Origin: Bryum argenteum
Lineage: Eukaryota; Streptophyta; Bryopsida; Bryales; Bryaceae
Direction of reading: 5' to 3'
Assembly (NCBI GenBank): GCA_037043015.1
Contig: CM073322.1
Span: 33,749,364-33,813,363, forward strand
DNA: 64,000 bases
In this document: positions 36,201 to 46,298 of the stretch, in pieces
Position numbering within the stretch: the first letter of the stretch is position 1
Layout: each line of letters begins with the position of its first letter
Made by a program: the position numbers and the translations under genes
The notes under the pieces: generated by a model
The model's database searches: none
What the model was told of the DNA's origin: nothing
The model's input: only the letters and a program-made list of their open reading frames with translations

Positions 36201-37461
36201 TCTTCACTTGGGCCTCAAGAAACAAGAGGCCCGGCCTTGGCTTGAGGCTACTTGCCTTGGCCACAAAACCTCCTTCTAGTATGCGGTCTTCAACACAAGC
36301 AAGACTTGCAATGGTACTCACCTTCTTGTCGGGGCACTCCGCAATGAAGTGGCCAATCTTGCCACAACCATGGCACCTCTTGGCCTTGGTGTCATCACCT
36401 TTGTCTCCCCCTTTAGATGGCTTTCCCCCTTGGTGTTCCCTTTTGTTAGAGGCTCCACCATCCACTTGTCCCTTGTGTTTGTTGCCAAAGCCAAACTTCT
36501 TGCGCTCTTTGCCTCGAGCCGCATTCCTATTTGATCCGCTTTGTTGAGAGGGGCCACTTGACTTCCTCTCGGGTCCATCACCTCAATCCTTTCAACAATC
36601 TTGATGATGCCCGCCACATCCTCGGGAAGTTTTGGGAACTTGAACAAGGCATCCACCACCCACTTTTGAAGCCCACCCAAAAAGATGCACTTCTTAGAGA
36701 ACTCATCCATCTTGGGTGTGGCATTCATTTGGGCATTGAAGTCACGCACATAGGCCTTGAGAGACCCAAAGGTGCCTCATTTGCACCAAGTTCATGCCTT
36801 CCCTCAACTCCCGATACTTTGGTGTGAAGCGTTCACTCAACAAGTCTTTGAAGCCACCCTGCTCAAGTTTGCCACCAACTCCGGCTCTTGCTCCTTTTTG
36901 CTTGTCCACCATTGAAGAGCATGATCCTTGAGAAATGTCACCGCAATGGAAACCTTGTCCTCCTCATCCGGCTTTTGGACATCATAGTAGTTATCCATCT
37001 CAAGAAGGAATTCCTTCACCTTCCTTGCCTTACCAAGTCCTTTAAGGTGCTTGGCATGTTTACCTTAGCCAACTTTTTGGTGGAAGATGAAGGTCGGGAC
37101 CCTTGCATCATGAGGTGTTCAATCAACCTCTCTTGGTGATCCCTTTCTTCCTTCCCACGCTTGAGCTCTTGATTCACGAGTCCATGAACTCAAGCATTCT
37201 CATTTGGAAAGCCAATTGAGGATCTTGTTTTTCCACCCCTTGGGAAGACTCTAGGCGTCTCGACCTAGAGCGCTCCTCTTCACCCAAGGGCTCCTCTTGA
37301 AGTGACAATTCCATTTGCTCATTGCCCTCACTAGTGGCGACTTGCTCATTGGAGTCATGAGAATGAGCCTCACTTGTAGGATCGGGGTCTTTGTTCCCCC
37401 TCGTGCGTGGCCGCTTGGAAGCTCCAGGCTCATCACCCTCAATGGTCTTCTTCTTGCCCAT
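36201..37461 (-). pseudogene. Chromovirus gag, frameshifted, with CCHC knuckle
   Basis: The frame opens at the ATG at 37461 (MGKKKTIEGDEPGASKRPRT) and is charged and hydrophilic. Capsid-type fragments follow in other frames (e.g. DEEDKVSIAVTFLKDHALQW, FSKKCIFLGGLQKW). The nucleocapsid knuckle CHGCGKIGHFIAEC lies near 36.33-36.37 kb and fits C-x2-C-x4-H-x4-C. At least three frame shifts are needed to read it through. Confidence 0.8.
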
Positions 37462-37497
37462 TGCTCCTCACAACTTTGCACTTGGGTACTAAAAGCC

Positions 37498-37511
37498 CGC
37501 TCGATACCAAG
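37498..37511 (-). promoter_or_regulatory. Primer-binding site, initiator Met tRNA type
   Basis: On the minus strand, right after the 5' LTR, the sequence TTGGTATCGAGC closely matches the plant retrotransposon primer site complementary to the 3' end of initiator methionine tRNA (usually TGGTATCAGAGC). Confidence 0.8.
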
Positions 37512-38749
37512 TGTCGCAACCCTTGCTAGCTCACCTTAGCTTACACCAACTTTTTCCCAACTCTAGCAAGTGTCACGAGCGCTAACTCTGCACATCCCCC
37601 ACATGCACAAAGTTAGCTCTCCATACCAACCACCAAGCTCACCGCTTGGTTATCAATCCCTCCTACTCATGCAACCGGGACTCAACCCCTTCGTAGGTAG
37701 CCAATGGTTAGGTGCGGACTTCCACTTATGTCCAAGGCCCAACTTGGTGGCACTCCCATACCACGCGGCCTAACCGCACTTGGTGGTGTCCTCCTCACCA
37801 CCGCCCATGACCACCATGGTGACCCCAAGGCCACCAAGTAATCACAACGCCGGCGGTGAGACACCACCCCACATCGGTAGCACTCATGGTCCTCATTTTG
37901 CCTATATGAGTCCCCGTGGTGAAGCCCCAACACTAGCTCCACCCACCGTGCCTCATTTTGCACTTTGAGTCCCCATGGTGGAGCCCCAACACTAGCTCCA
38001 CCCATTGGGACTCACCTTGGCTTGGGAGTCCCCATGGTGAGGCCCCAACACTAGCCACACCACTCGGGACTCCCACCTTGGTCACCACCAAGGCACCATG
38101 GGAGTGGGGAGGGAGACCAGCCCTCCCCATAGTATACTCTGTGGGATTCGGCAGCCCCCTGGTCCTAGGTGAAGGGCTGGACCCTCACACCTCTTAGTTT
38201 TGGAAGACCACCCAATCTCCCAATGCCTTAGCCGCTGGAAGGCCCCGGGAGACTTCCCGAACCTTCCAGGGCTCGTATCTACCTCGTCCCGCATCCAAAC
38301 GCGACAAGCGACCACTCTATCGACATCTACTTGTCAAGTAGATGCCGATAGACACCTTACTTGCCTCATTCCGACAAGTATTGAGGGAGTTATGCCCCTC
38401 TGAAGATTCGGGAGTCCCGGGCCAGCTTCCCAGTCCAGCAATGTCCCTGGACAGCACTCCCTTTAGTCCCACAATCTTCCAACTCCCATAACTTTTAGCT
38501 CACACCTCCAAATGAGGTGCTCCTTAGCATCCTGGAATCGTGGCAACATGAGCTTCCATAATCTCATGTCCATTCCCTCGTGGCTCCTAGTCTCCGTGGG
38601 TGAGAGGCGTCTCCAACGCCCGGGGTCCTCTCCCACACTAGGCCCACTTAGGTTCCCTTCACCTTGGCACCTCAAGGCCCGGGCGTCACTCCGGTGTCCC
38701 CCTTGGGCCCTTGGTGTTGCGGGCACTCCTCAAGGAGAGGTGCGCGACA
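37512..38749 (-). repeat. Chromovirus 5' LTR (1238 bp)
   Basis: The partner of the 30750-32042 LTR, with the same TGTCGC/GCGACA ends. It lacks one internal repeat unit present in the other copy. For the minus-strand element this is the upstream LTR and should hold its promoter. Confidence 0.97.
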
Positions 38750-38754
38750 TCTTA
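38750..38754. repeat. Target site duplication TCTTA (right)
   Basis: Second copy of the 5-bp duplication flanking the chromovirus. Confidence 0.95.
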
Positions 38755-39150
38755 TGTGTTATAGGCCTTCCCTATCAAGGACCTCCTCCAACACAACCAA
38801 ATGATAACATCACCATCCAATACATAGAATTCACATATTGCAATGACCGATTCCCAAAAGAAACCATCACAAACAAAACACTAAAATACCAACTCTTACT
38901 AGACTCAATTGTTATACGAGGCTGGAAAGTCAACCCACTTATCGTCATCACCGCTGGCGCTAGAGGCACCACCTACACTCCATCCATACCTCACCTAGAA
39001 GCCACATTCCAACTTAACAAAAAACAAATATATAACACTTTACAATCTATTAATACAATTGCAATTCAACATGCCGCTTCCATCCTCCTCCATAAACGAA
39101 AACTTGAAAACCACCAACCTCTCCCCGCACTATTCGAACCCCCATTATAA
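38755..39150 (+). CDS. LINE ORF2, second half of restriction-like endonuclease
   Basis: The frame resumes exactly where it was cut. With one TCTTA removed, the codons CTC TTA join TGT GTT ATA in frame. It carries IQYIEFTYCNDRF (Glu at 38827-38829) and KTLKYQLLLDSI (K..KY at 38875-38889), the acidic and K..KY positions expected after PD in the R2-type nuclease. It ends HKRKLENHQPLPALFEPPL-stop. A related copy of this C-terminus is found at about 51.0-51.2 kb, which supports it as the true protein end. Confidence 0.8.
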   Translation, partial: CVIGLPYQGPPPTQPNDNITIQYIEFTYCNDRFPKETITNKTLKYQLLLDSIVIRGWKVNPLIVITAGARGTTYTPSIPHLEATFQLNKKQIYNTLQSINTIAIQHAASILLHKRKLENHQPLPALFEPPL

Positions 39151-39243
39151 TATACCTCCATACATTTTGATTATTATAGCCAATACACAAATTCAACAAT
39201 TTATTCAGGTCCAATCAGGGTCGTCAAGCTCAGGTTACTTTAG

Positions 39244-39372
39244 GGTGTCTATTCCCGAAAGGGGTGAGTAGTAATGTTCTATTACCACTCTGTCCTGTGG
39301 CCATTGAGGTAATATCATTACGAACAGACACCGTATTCACGCCGGTCTTCTTAGTAGAAGCTCGGAGTTCTT
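39244..39372 (+). ncRNA. LINE 3' UTR structured RNA (copy A)
   Basis: About 90 nt after the ORF2 stop. GGTGTCT (39244-39250) pairs with AGACACC (39326-39332). Inside it lies a CCC-GAAA-GGG hairpin with a GNRA loop. After the stem comes TATTCACGCC, then a terminal hairpin CTTCT-TAGT-AGAAG enclosed by CCG/CGG, then GTTCTT. The same fold with compensating base changes is found at 51481-51606. It is probably the 3' structure recognised by the element's reverse transcriptase. Confidence 0.75.
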
Positions 39373-39383
39373 ATATATATATG

Positions 39384-39854
39384 CCCATGCACAGAAACTG
39401 CCTGTCCTGTTAATTTTATTTAATTTTTTATATTTCATCTGTATCAATCTGCAGTGTAGATTTTCTATTCTGAAATTTGAGCCATAGATGCTACGATGTT
39501 ATCCTGATAGAAGATGCCACCACATCAACATGTTGAGTGCAAGTGTGTACCTTCTAAATTTCATGTGTCTTCTTAATTTGTACCTTTCAATTGGAGGTTT
39601 CACTTTTGATTCTCGAGGTCTCGATACATTGTTCCAATGCAGATATACCTACCACCAGTTTCATTCAATGTCAAAAAGTGCTTGGGGGCACGCTCGGAGT
39701 GATGCGCTTTTGAACGCCATTCTTTTCCAAATTTGCAATTTTGAATCAAAAAAAGGGTTCATGTTTTGGTACATGAACCAATATGACTTTTCAAATAAAC
39801 ATCAGGACATGCACCAGTCATAATTTTTTTTGTCAAATTTTGAAAGGTAGTTCC
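39384..39854. other. Spacer after LINE
   Basis: AT-rich sequence between the LINE tail and the first TTAA element. Nothing recognised. Confidence 0.4.
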
Positions 39855-39858
39855 TTAA

Positions 39859-40219
39859 CCCTTAAAGGTCCTTCCACTCCTTAATGGGCAGCCCGAAATT
39901 GGATCTCAGCATCTTTTGGACTTGGGCAACATGAATAGTGCACTTTTTGAACTTGGGCAGCATGAATGAACTAACCAATGATGAGTTTGCAACCTCCTAC
40001 AAGGTTTTGTGCAATCCCAACCTACCTACCACAATTCTTTCAAAGCACAAATTACTCATACAAATTGCGATTTGAATTGTAGGATTTCACTTTGTAGATG
40101 CATCACAAAAAGGTGACCCGAATGATATAAAAAAATAAGTGAAAATTTGAGAATCAAAAGCGCTACATGCAAGATTCTGTTGGAAAACAGCCCGAGGGGT
40201 TGACAGGCGCCTTTAAGGG
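39859..40219 (+). mobile_element. TTAA-type short inverted-repeat element, 360-bp family, copy 1
   Basis: 361 bp between TTAA sites, with ends CCCTTAAAGG.. and ..CCTTTAAGGG. The interior is shared with four other copies (e.g. GAACTTGGGCA, CAACCTCCTACAAGG, CCCAACCTACCTACCACAAT). No coding capacity, so it is a non-autonomous element. It abuts copy 2 and shares one TTAA (40220-40223). Confidence 0.8.
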
Positions 40220-40223
40220 TTAA

Positions 40224-40589
40224 CCCTTAAACGCCTAAGGTGTCTGAAACGGGAGCCCAAAATTGGATCACAGCATCTTGAATAGTGACTTGGGCATCAT
40301 GAATAGTGCACTTTTTGAACTTGGGCATCATGAAGGAACCAATCAATGATGAGCTTGCAACCTCCTACAAGGATATGTACAACCCCAACCTACCTACCAC
40401 AATCCTTTCAAAGCACAAAATCACTCCTACAAATTGTGATTTGAATTCTAAAATTTCACTTTTTGAATGCATCACAAGAAGGTGACCAATTTGACATCAA
40501 AATATAAGCGAAAAGTTGAATACATTGAGAGCTACAGAGGAGATTTTGTTGGAAAAGAACCCTTGGGGTCACCTTCAGCGTTTAAGGGT
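40224..40589 (+). mobile_element. TTAA-type element, 360-bp family, copy 2
   Basis: 366 bp, same orientation as copy 1. Ends are CCCTTAAACGCCTAAGG and its near inverse, flanked by TTAA at 40220-40223 and 40590-40593. Confidence 0.85.
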
Positions 40590-40593
40590 TAAG

Positions 40594-41353
40594 ATAAAGT
40601 GGCTATGAAAAAACTTATAAATACTCAAGATATTCATATGCCTATTGTTATCAATTAACTATCAATTAGGAAGATGTGTATCTCCATCTTACGGGCACCC
40701 TTATACTAATTTTTTTATTTTTTTATTTTTTTTGTTTTTTTAAATAATGGTGAAAACTATCCCAAATTTTGTAAAAGAAATAGAGCTCAAAGATTGATCT
40801 TTTGCACTAAAATGAGTGCCATGTCCTCAAAAATCCTCTTGGATTGAGATTAGATTTCTACCACAAAAACTAAACTTGAGTTGGAATCCCACCCAACATA
40901 AAAATATTAATATCCAACAAAGGATGAAGGAGATACCATTCCTCACAAACTATTTGACCTTTCAAGTGTTTTGATGCAAGAACTTCCTCTTACAAATGTG
41001 TTAAATTTCATCTTCAATTTAGCTTTATTTTTAAAAATTATTCTAAAAATATATACACAAAAACGGGCTTGTAGTAATGAAACATGCTCAATGTTGTACA
41101 ACCCAATAGTAGGAGCTCCTTGCACAAGTATTCACACCTTTTTTTTCATTCAACTTGGTTGAATTTGATATTTATATCACTAAAGCAAAAATTATTATGA
41201 GTTCTAACACAACAAAATTTGTCAAAACTGAACATTGGCACAAAGAAGTTACGGCTCTTTGAAGTTTTAGCCCTTCATCCAAAATACCAATTTGCAACAC
41301 AAAATGGGCTTAGGGGTTAGATAATGAGCTTAAGTGTATCTAACTTTTAATCG
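40594..41353. other. AT-rich spacer between elements
   Basis: No gene or element end recognised. T-rich runs at about 40.71-40.74 kb. Confidence 0.4.
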
Positions 41354-41357
41354 TTAA

Positions 41358-41670
41358 ACGCCCAAGGAAGCGCCAAGGGCTCGTTTTTGTAGCTCTCACT
41401 ATACTCAACTTGTCACTTGTTGTCAAAGTGGCGACCTTCTCATGATGCACTCAAAAAGTGAAATTATACAATTCAAATCACAATTTGTATGAGTGACTTT
41501 GTGCTTTTAAAGGATTGTGGTAGGTAGGTTGGGGTTGCACATAACCTTGTAGGAGGCTGCAAGCTCATCATTGATCGGTTCATTCATGATGCCCAAGTTC
41601 AAAAAGTGCACTATTCATGATGCCCAAGTCCAAAAGATGCTATGATCCAATTTTGGGTTGATTAAGGTTC
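41358..41670 (-). mobile_element. TTAA-type element, 360-bp family, copy 3 (truncated, inverted)
   Basis: The interior matches the reverse complement of copies 1 and 2 (e.g. CTTGTAGGAGGCTGCAAGCT, GTGGTAGGTAGGTTGGGGTT). It begins after TTAA at 41354 with ACGCCCAAGG. The other terminus is missing or degraded near 41.67 kb. Confidence 0.75.
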
Positions 41671-41726
41671 AAATGTTGGAAAGATTGAGGTTGTTCAAAA
41701 ACATGACTAAATATGTAAAATATTAA

Positions 41727-41986
41727 CCCCTAACTCTCCTTAAAACCCGAAACGGGTTTTAGAGGTTCCTGCAGGAGAGAAACTCAGCCAACTTTGACCA
41801 TTATAATCTCACAAATGAGAAAGAATGAACGGTTCAAATTTGGTATGTGAGAAAAACGTCAAGTAAACTTTGAAATCTTACGGTTGAATATTCTAAATAA
41901 GGCTTAGATTGAGATTTTTTGAGCTTAATCTATAGGAAGGTCAAATTTTGTGGCTTAGACTATTTTGCAACAAGGAGAGTTAGGGG
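41727..41986 (+). mobile_element. TTAA-type element, 260-bp family, copy 1
   Basis: Exactly 260 bp with perfect 15-bp inverted ends CCCCTAACTCTCCTT, flanked by TTAA at 41723-41726 and 41987-41990. A subterminal hairpin AAAACCCG-AAA-CGGGTTTT follows the left end. The interior (CAGCCAACTTTGACC) matches copy 2 at 50015. Confidence 0.88.
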
Positions 41987-42320
41987 TTAAATTTGTCAAG
42001 TGAATATTCACAAAAAGATCTTTCTCTAACCAATCATGACCATCTTACAGATTTTCGTACATTAAGAGTGGAATACAGTTTCAGAGAAGTAATGGTTTTT
42101 GGAGTTACAAAAGGAGACAAAGGATAAAAGGTTCTTCAAATGATAAGGTCAATCCTCTTGAATGTTCAGGTACTTGAAGACATTAATGGAATGTCTCCTC
42201 TTACCTAAGCTTTCAAGGGCCATAACATCGAAGTACAATAAGAGTACCCACAGCCCTTTTGCACTTTGTAACTTCCGTGATATATAGACTTGTGAATCAC
42301 ATGAAAAATAAATAGATTAA

Positions 42321-42400
42321 TAAGAACAACAATCCCTTGTGGGGCTGGCGTGAATAAAATGCCCGTTTGACCTATCCTTAATGATATGCCCACGGGACTT
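42321..42400 (-). repeat. LINE 3' tail fragment (copy C)
   Basis: On the minus strand this reads GTGGGCATATCATTAAGG, AGGTCAAACGGGCA, TTTTATTCACGCCAGCC, a CCC-ACAA-GGG hairpin and TTGTTGTTCTT. It aligns closely with copy B at 51.5 kb. The 5' half of the fold is degraded, so it is a short 5'-truncated insertion. Confidence 0.75.
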
Positions 42401-42540
42401 TAAATGAATGCAGCACCGGCCCAAAGGCGCTTTCACGTGAAAACTTATTACATCACTATCATTTTTATCGTTTTTCTTTGAATAATCCGTCATTCACACA
42501 CTCAGGCAGTTTTTACCAATGGGCTGGTTCACAATAAATA

Positions 42541-42610
42541 ATCAAAATATCCAAATTCCTAATGAGGTTGGTGTAAATAAAATGTTCATTCAATCTAACT
42601 TCCTAAACAT
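42541..42610 (-). repeat. LINE 3' tail fragment (copy D, degenerate)
   Basis: On the minus strand this reads GAACATTTTATTTACACCAAC, matching the tail consensus with several changes, and sits about 200 bp from copy C in the same orientation. Confidence 0.5.
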
Positions 42611-43484
42611 CCCATGAGAATTAATTGATATGATGTTATATAAGTGGCATTTGCTACCAACAAGAAGCTCTAAATTGGAATTTCAATAGCTCACTTGAAC
42701 TGCGTAAAATCATATTCCAACTTCTTTGTTGAGATCAAACCCAATAAAAGGTGTGAATCCATTTCAAATACAAGAAAAATACATTGTATTCTACTCCTCG
42801 CAAAGGCACTCTGAGACGTTTAGGGGTTAACTTATGACATAATAATGGTGGCGTAGAACCAAAAATGATTCATAACCTAAACCTCTATACCGCTCCTATG
42901 TCGATTTTCTACATTTTGGATGTACGGCAGAAACTTTGAAGAGCCATAACTCCTTCATTAGAACCATACCAATATGATCAAACTTTAGAAGTGTTATTTA
43001 GTAAAACAAAATCATTAAGTAACGAAAGTCCATGTGTTAGAAGTAAGTTATACTAATCTCCTGAGCGAATAGCAAAATAAAGTTTGGTGTTCCGTTTGAT
43101 GTTCTTAAATTTGAGTTTTTGTACAATCACTGAATGAATCTTGAGCTCAGGTTTTCCATTAAATCCTACAGATTGTCCATGGTTAAAAACAATGAAGAAC
43201 TTGTGACTATACAAAATTAGTCTAAAAATGTTTGAATCGGCAATTTTATTACAATAACAACACATTCAAGCCCCTCTCTCCCACACCCAAATTTCCATTG
43301 ATATTCCCCACAATATGTCGGATTTCCAAATAAATCTGGACTCATTCATGAAATTTAGTATAAAAAAGATTATGGAAATTCTAAATTCTAATTTTTACAA
43401 AATGGATATAATGTTTATTAAGGATTTATTTCTGGGAGATTTGAGTATCTTCATATCTTTGGGGATTCCCCAATTTACATCTTC
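42611..43484. other. AT-rich spacer
   Basis: Contains one isolated TTTAGGGGTTAA at about 42.82 kb, which looks like a single TTAA-element end whose partner I did not find. Otherwise nothing recognised. Confidence 0.4.
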
Positions 43485-43937
43485 ATACCTCCGGCTCTGG
43501 GGCGGTATCTACATACTCAACGGATTTAACTTTCTCAAACTCAATCACGGATAGGAACTCTCTAAAGTGTTCCATATCGACAACATCATCGAAATAACAA
43601 TATTTCGAATCATGCCAAAATCTGCGCTCAACGTATCTAAGAATAATAAGGTTGTCAACAAGCCCAAGATGGACGTGTTGAAATACAACCAGAGCTTCAT
43701 GATCTTGCTTAGCATAATCGTACCCTTCCAATAATTTTAAACAATCAATAGGCACCGTATAGTTGGATCATATATCCAACAATCAAAGTCCGACTGGTAT
43801 TGTTTACAAATCATATATGCATAATCGGAATGCACCGATAAGATTTTCTCATTCATCGATTTCATGTCTATTGCACCGTCGTGACGAGCAGATTCTGCTT
43901 CGAAGTAGTCTCGTGGTAAATCTAGTTGCGCATCCAT
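43485..43937 (-). CDS. Hypothetical protein, one frameshift
   Basis: Two overlapping minus-strand frames read as one protein of about 150 residues. The first starts MDAQLDLPRDYFEAESARHD (ATG at about 43937) and runs to CWIYDPTI. The second resumes one base out at about 43755 with DCLKLLEGYDYAKQDHEALV and ends VDTAPEPEV at 43485. The protein is acidic and rich in Asp, Tyr and Val, with no signal peptide or membrane segment. I do not recognise the family. The composition and lack of stops suggest a real, recently coding gene among repeats, broken by a one-base indel or sequencing error near 43750. Confidence 0.5.
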
Positions 43938-43967
43938 GGTGCTATCAAAAGCTGTAATTAGAAACAA

Positions 43968-44637
43968 TTGTTGATTTGAACCAACAAAAATTGGACTAGT
44001 CGGATATTTTAATCTTGATGTTAACGAATGAAACAGTTTGTGAATTTAGTTACTCAATGTAAGTCTATTAAATTATATTATATTATATATATTATATATG
44101 TATATAGATATACTCATTGGATATGTAAAAGCTTAAAAAATGTAAAAGTAAAGTTCGGGGAAAAGTTTTAAAATGTAAAATGAGGGGATATAGTAGGTGG
44201 CCAGGGGCGAAGTTTCTGGCTGGGGTTCGATGGAAAGCGGCCCGAAGGCGCTTAAAGGCAGGTGCCGCTGTAGCAGTCGGGCAAGTGGCAAAAGTGCTGC
44301 AGCCAATGGAATTTTTCTTTGGAATCCCTGGAATTATCGATTTGGACCCCCCCCATGACTATTTTTGATAATTTTGAATTCAAAAATGAAGCCTGCGACC
44401 CCAAATTGCTGCTCCTAGACATTTTAAGCCTGAACATTTAAAAATCTAGGGGCTCTTTGCCCCTTCCCCTCCCTTGCCCTCATTTACAATGATTGAAAAG
44501 CTCGTAGCACTCATTTACAATGATCCATTCCAATCTAGTCAAATGACAAACTTCACAGCTGCTTCTCTCTTCCCAATGAGTTTTTAAATTTTTAAATTAT
44601 TTTTTTAACAGTCAATGTATCGTAGTAAGCTCAGCCC
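43968..44637. other. Spacer, AT microsatellite and short GC-richer stretch
   Basis: Contains a TA-rich run at 44070-44115, possibly the promoter of the minus-strand gene, and a GC-richer 150 bp at 44.18-44.33 kb with no recognised content. Confidence 0.35.
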
Positions 44638-44641
44638 TTAA

Positions 44642-45933
44642 CCCTTAACCCCTAAAAATCCAGGGGTTTCCTCGACCTCCAGAACCAAAAACTGCCATTT
44701 TTCACCTTCGTTGGGAGATGGGGAAATGGAGAAACTTTTTTTTCTGGTTTTAGACTTTGAACCGTAAGATCTTGTACCTAACTTGTATACAAAGGACTGG
44801 TCAAAATTTCAACCGTTGGATGTTTTTCGTTTGTGAGATCATAACAATCAAAGTTTGACCAACACTTTTTTTTTGCCACTGCGTGAGAGGCATTGTCTAA
44901 ATGGTGCCAAGGGCAACTTGATGATTGTTATTCCAAATATTTTTCCCTCATTTTTTTTCATGTAGGTAATCAAGTTGGTTATGCTCATGCAAAATTTTAG
45001 AGACCAATTCCACTTTTTGACCTTAATGTAAAATATTTTATGAAAGAAGGTCTAAAAACAACCATATAGTAAAACAAGCACCACGTATGATATATTTAGT
45101 TTGGGAAAAATCTCGACGGTGAGAAGGTGCATTTATGATAATGTGAATTTCGGGAAAAAAAATCTTGGAAAAAATCCAAAATCTCGAATTTTGGCAATTT
45201 TTGAAAGAAAAAATTGTAAAATTACTAGAAATTGTGAAGATTGTTTTTGAAAGTTTTGGAGGCTGCCCTTGTAAAATTGGTAAACTTTTTGACTTCGGAC
45301 ACTTTGGAATTTGAATAGTAATTTGGTAATGAACATATTTCTAAAAAAAAAAATTAAAAAAAATTATTTTAAACTGCCCGTTTTGGACTTGAAACCTAAA
45401 ATTTCTAGATGAAGGTTATAAAATTAAAATTTGACTTTGAAAATTTTACCACATACACATTACTGTATGTGGGGCACCCAATAAAAATCTTAGGCAAAAA
45501 TATCAATTTAAATGCTTAAAATCAGCTGCCCGAAATCTCAGAAAACCGAATCGGTTTTCCTGGATTTTTAGGGGTTAAACGCCCATGGGGTCTAAAACGG
45601 GCAGCCCAAAATTGAATCACAACATCTTTTGGACTTGGGCATCATGAATAGTGCACTTTTTGAACTTGGGCATCATGAATGATCCAATCAATGATGAGCT
45701 TGCAACCTCCTACAAGGTTATGTACAACCCCAACCTACCTATCACAATCCTTTCAAAGCACAAAATCATTCATACAAATTGTGATTTGAATTGTAAAATT
45801 TCACTTTTTGAATGCATCACAAGAAGGTGACTAGTTTGACATCAAAATATAAGTGAAAAGTTGAGTACAGTGAGAGCTACAAGGAAGATTTTGTTGGAAT
45901 CAAGCCCCTCGGGCTTGCCTGGGCGTTGAAGGG
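44642..45933 (+). mobile_element. TTAA-type element, 360-bp family, copy 4, split by a 926-bp element
   Basis: The left end CCCTTAA (44642-44648) is separated from the rest (ACGCCCATGGGG.. from 45579) by the inserted element at 44649-45574. Joined, the end CCCTTAAACGCCCA matches the family and pairs with the right end (..GGGCGTTGAAGGG). TTAA sites lie at 44638-44641 and 45934-45937. Confidence 0.8.
44649..45574 (+). mobile_element. TTAA-type element, 930-bp family, copy 1
   Basis: 926 bp with perfect 16-bp inverted ends CCCCTAAAAATCCAGG, between TTAA sites at 44645-44648 and 45575-45578. It is inserted into the internal TTAA of a 360-bp family element. A hairpin GAAAACCG-AAT-CGGTTTTC lies just inside the right end. 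No long ORF. Confidence 0.9.
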
Positions 45934-45937
45934 TTAA

Positions 45938-46298
45938 ATGCCCAAGGAAGCTAGAGGGGCTCTTTTCCAAAAGAATTTGCTCTGCACATCTCAATGTACT
46001 CCACTTTTCACTTATATTTTGATGTCAAATTGGTCACCTTCTCATGATGCATTCAAGAAGTGAAGTTTTACAATTCAGACCACAATTTGCATGAGTGATT
46101 TTGTGTTTCGCAAGGATTGTGGTAGTGTAGGTAGATTGGGGTTGTACATAACTTTGCGGGAGGTTGCAAGCTCATCATTGAGTGGATCATTCATGATGTC
46201 CAAGTTCAAAAAGTGTACTAGTCATGATGCCCAAGTCCAAAAGATGTTGTGATCCAATTCTGGGCCGCCATGTGCAGACCCCATGGGCGTTTAAGGGT
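45938..46298 (-). mobile_element. TTAA-type element, 360-bp family, copy 5 (inverted)
   Basis: Reverse orientation to copy 4 and sharing the TTAA at 45934-45937 with it. It ends ..CCATGGGCGTTTAAGGG followed by TAA, so the outer TTAA has lost one base. Confidence 0.75.

Larger units (their letters stand above)
30750..38749 (-). mobile_element. Ty3/gypsy chromovirus, full-length structure, decayed ORFs
   Basis: An 8.0-kb LTR retrotransposon in the opposite orientation to the LINE it interrupts. It has two long LTRs with TGTCGC/GCGACA ends, a 5-bp TCTTA duplication, a primer-binding site and polypurine tract in the right places, and gag, protease, RT, RNase H, integrase and a C-terminal chromodomain in Ty3/gypsy order. 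The chromodomain marks it as a chromovirus. The LTRs differ by about one substitution, one length change of about 58 bp and a handful of single-base indels, so insertion is recent. Even so the polyprotein is broken at about ten places, almost all by one-base shifts. Confidence 0.95.
19100..39383 (+). mobile_element. Dual-endonuclease LINE (Dualen/RandI-like), split by an LTR element
   Basis: This is a non-LTR retrotransposon of about 12.3 kb once the 8.0-kb LTR element at 30750-38749 is set aside. Order: tandem-repeat 5' region, ORF1 (RRM-like domains and coiled coil), a leader with a 2A-like motif, AP endonuclease, reverse transcriptase, RNase H, CCHC finger with restriction-like endonuclease, and a structured 3' UTR ending GTTCTT before (AT)n. 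Having both endonucleases is the defining feature of Dualen/RandI, described from Chlamydomonas. The whole + strand is strikingly G-poor and A/C-rich. It carries one in-frame stop in ORF1 and several frameshifts in ORF2, so this copy is probably inactive. The 5' end is approximate. Confidence 0.85.

Noticed and set aside
39244..39332. Hammerhead ribozyme in the LINE tail
   Set aside because: The stem and GAAC look suggestive, but the CUGANGA and GAAAC core sequences are not present.
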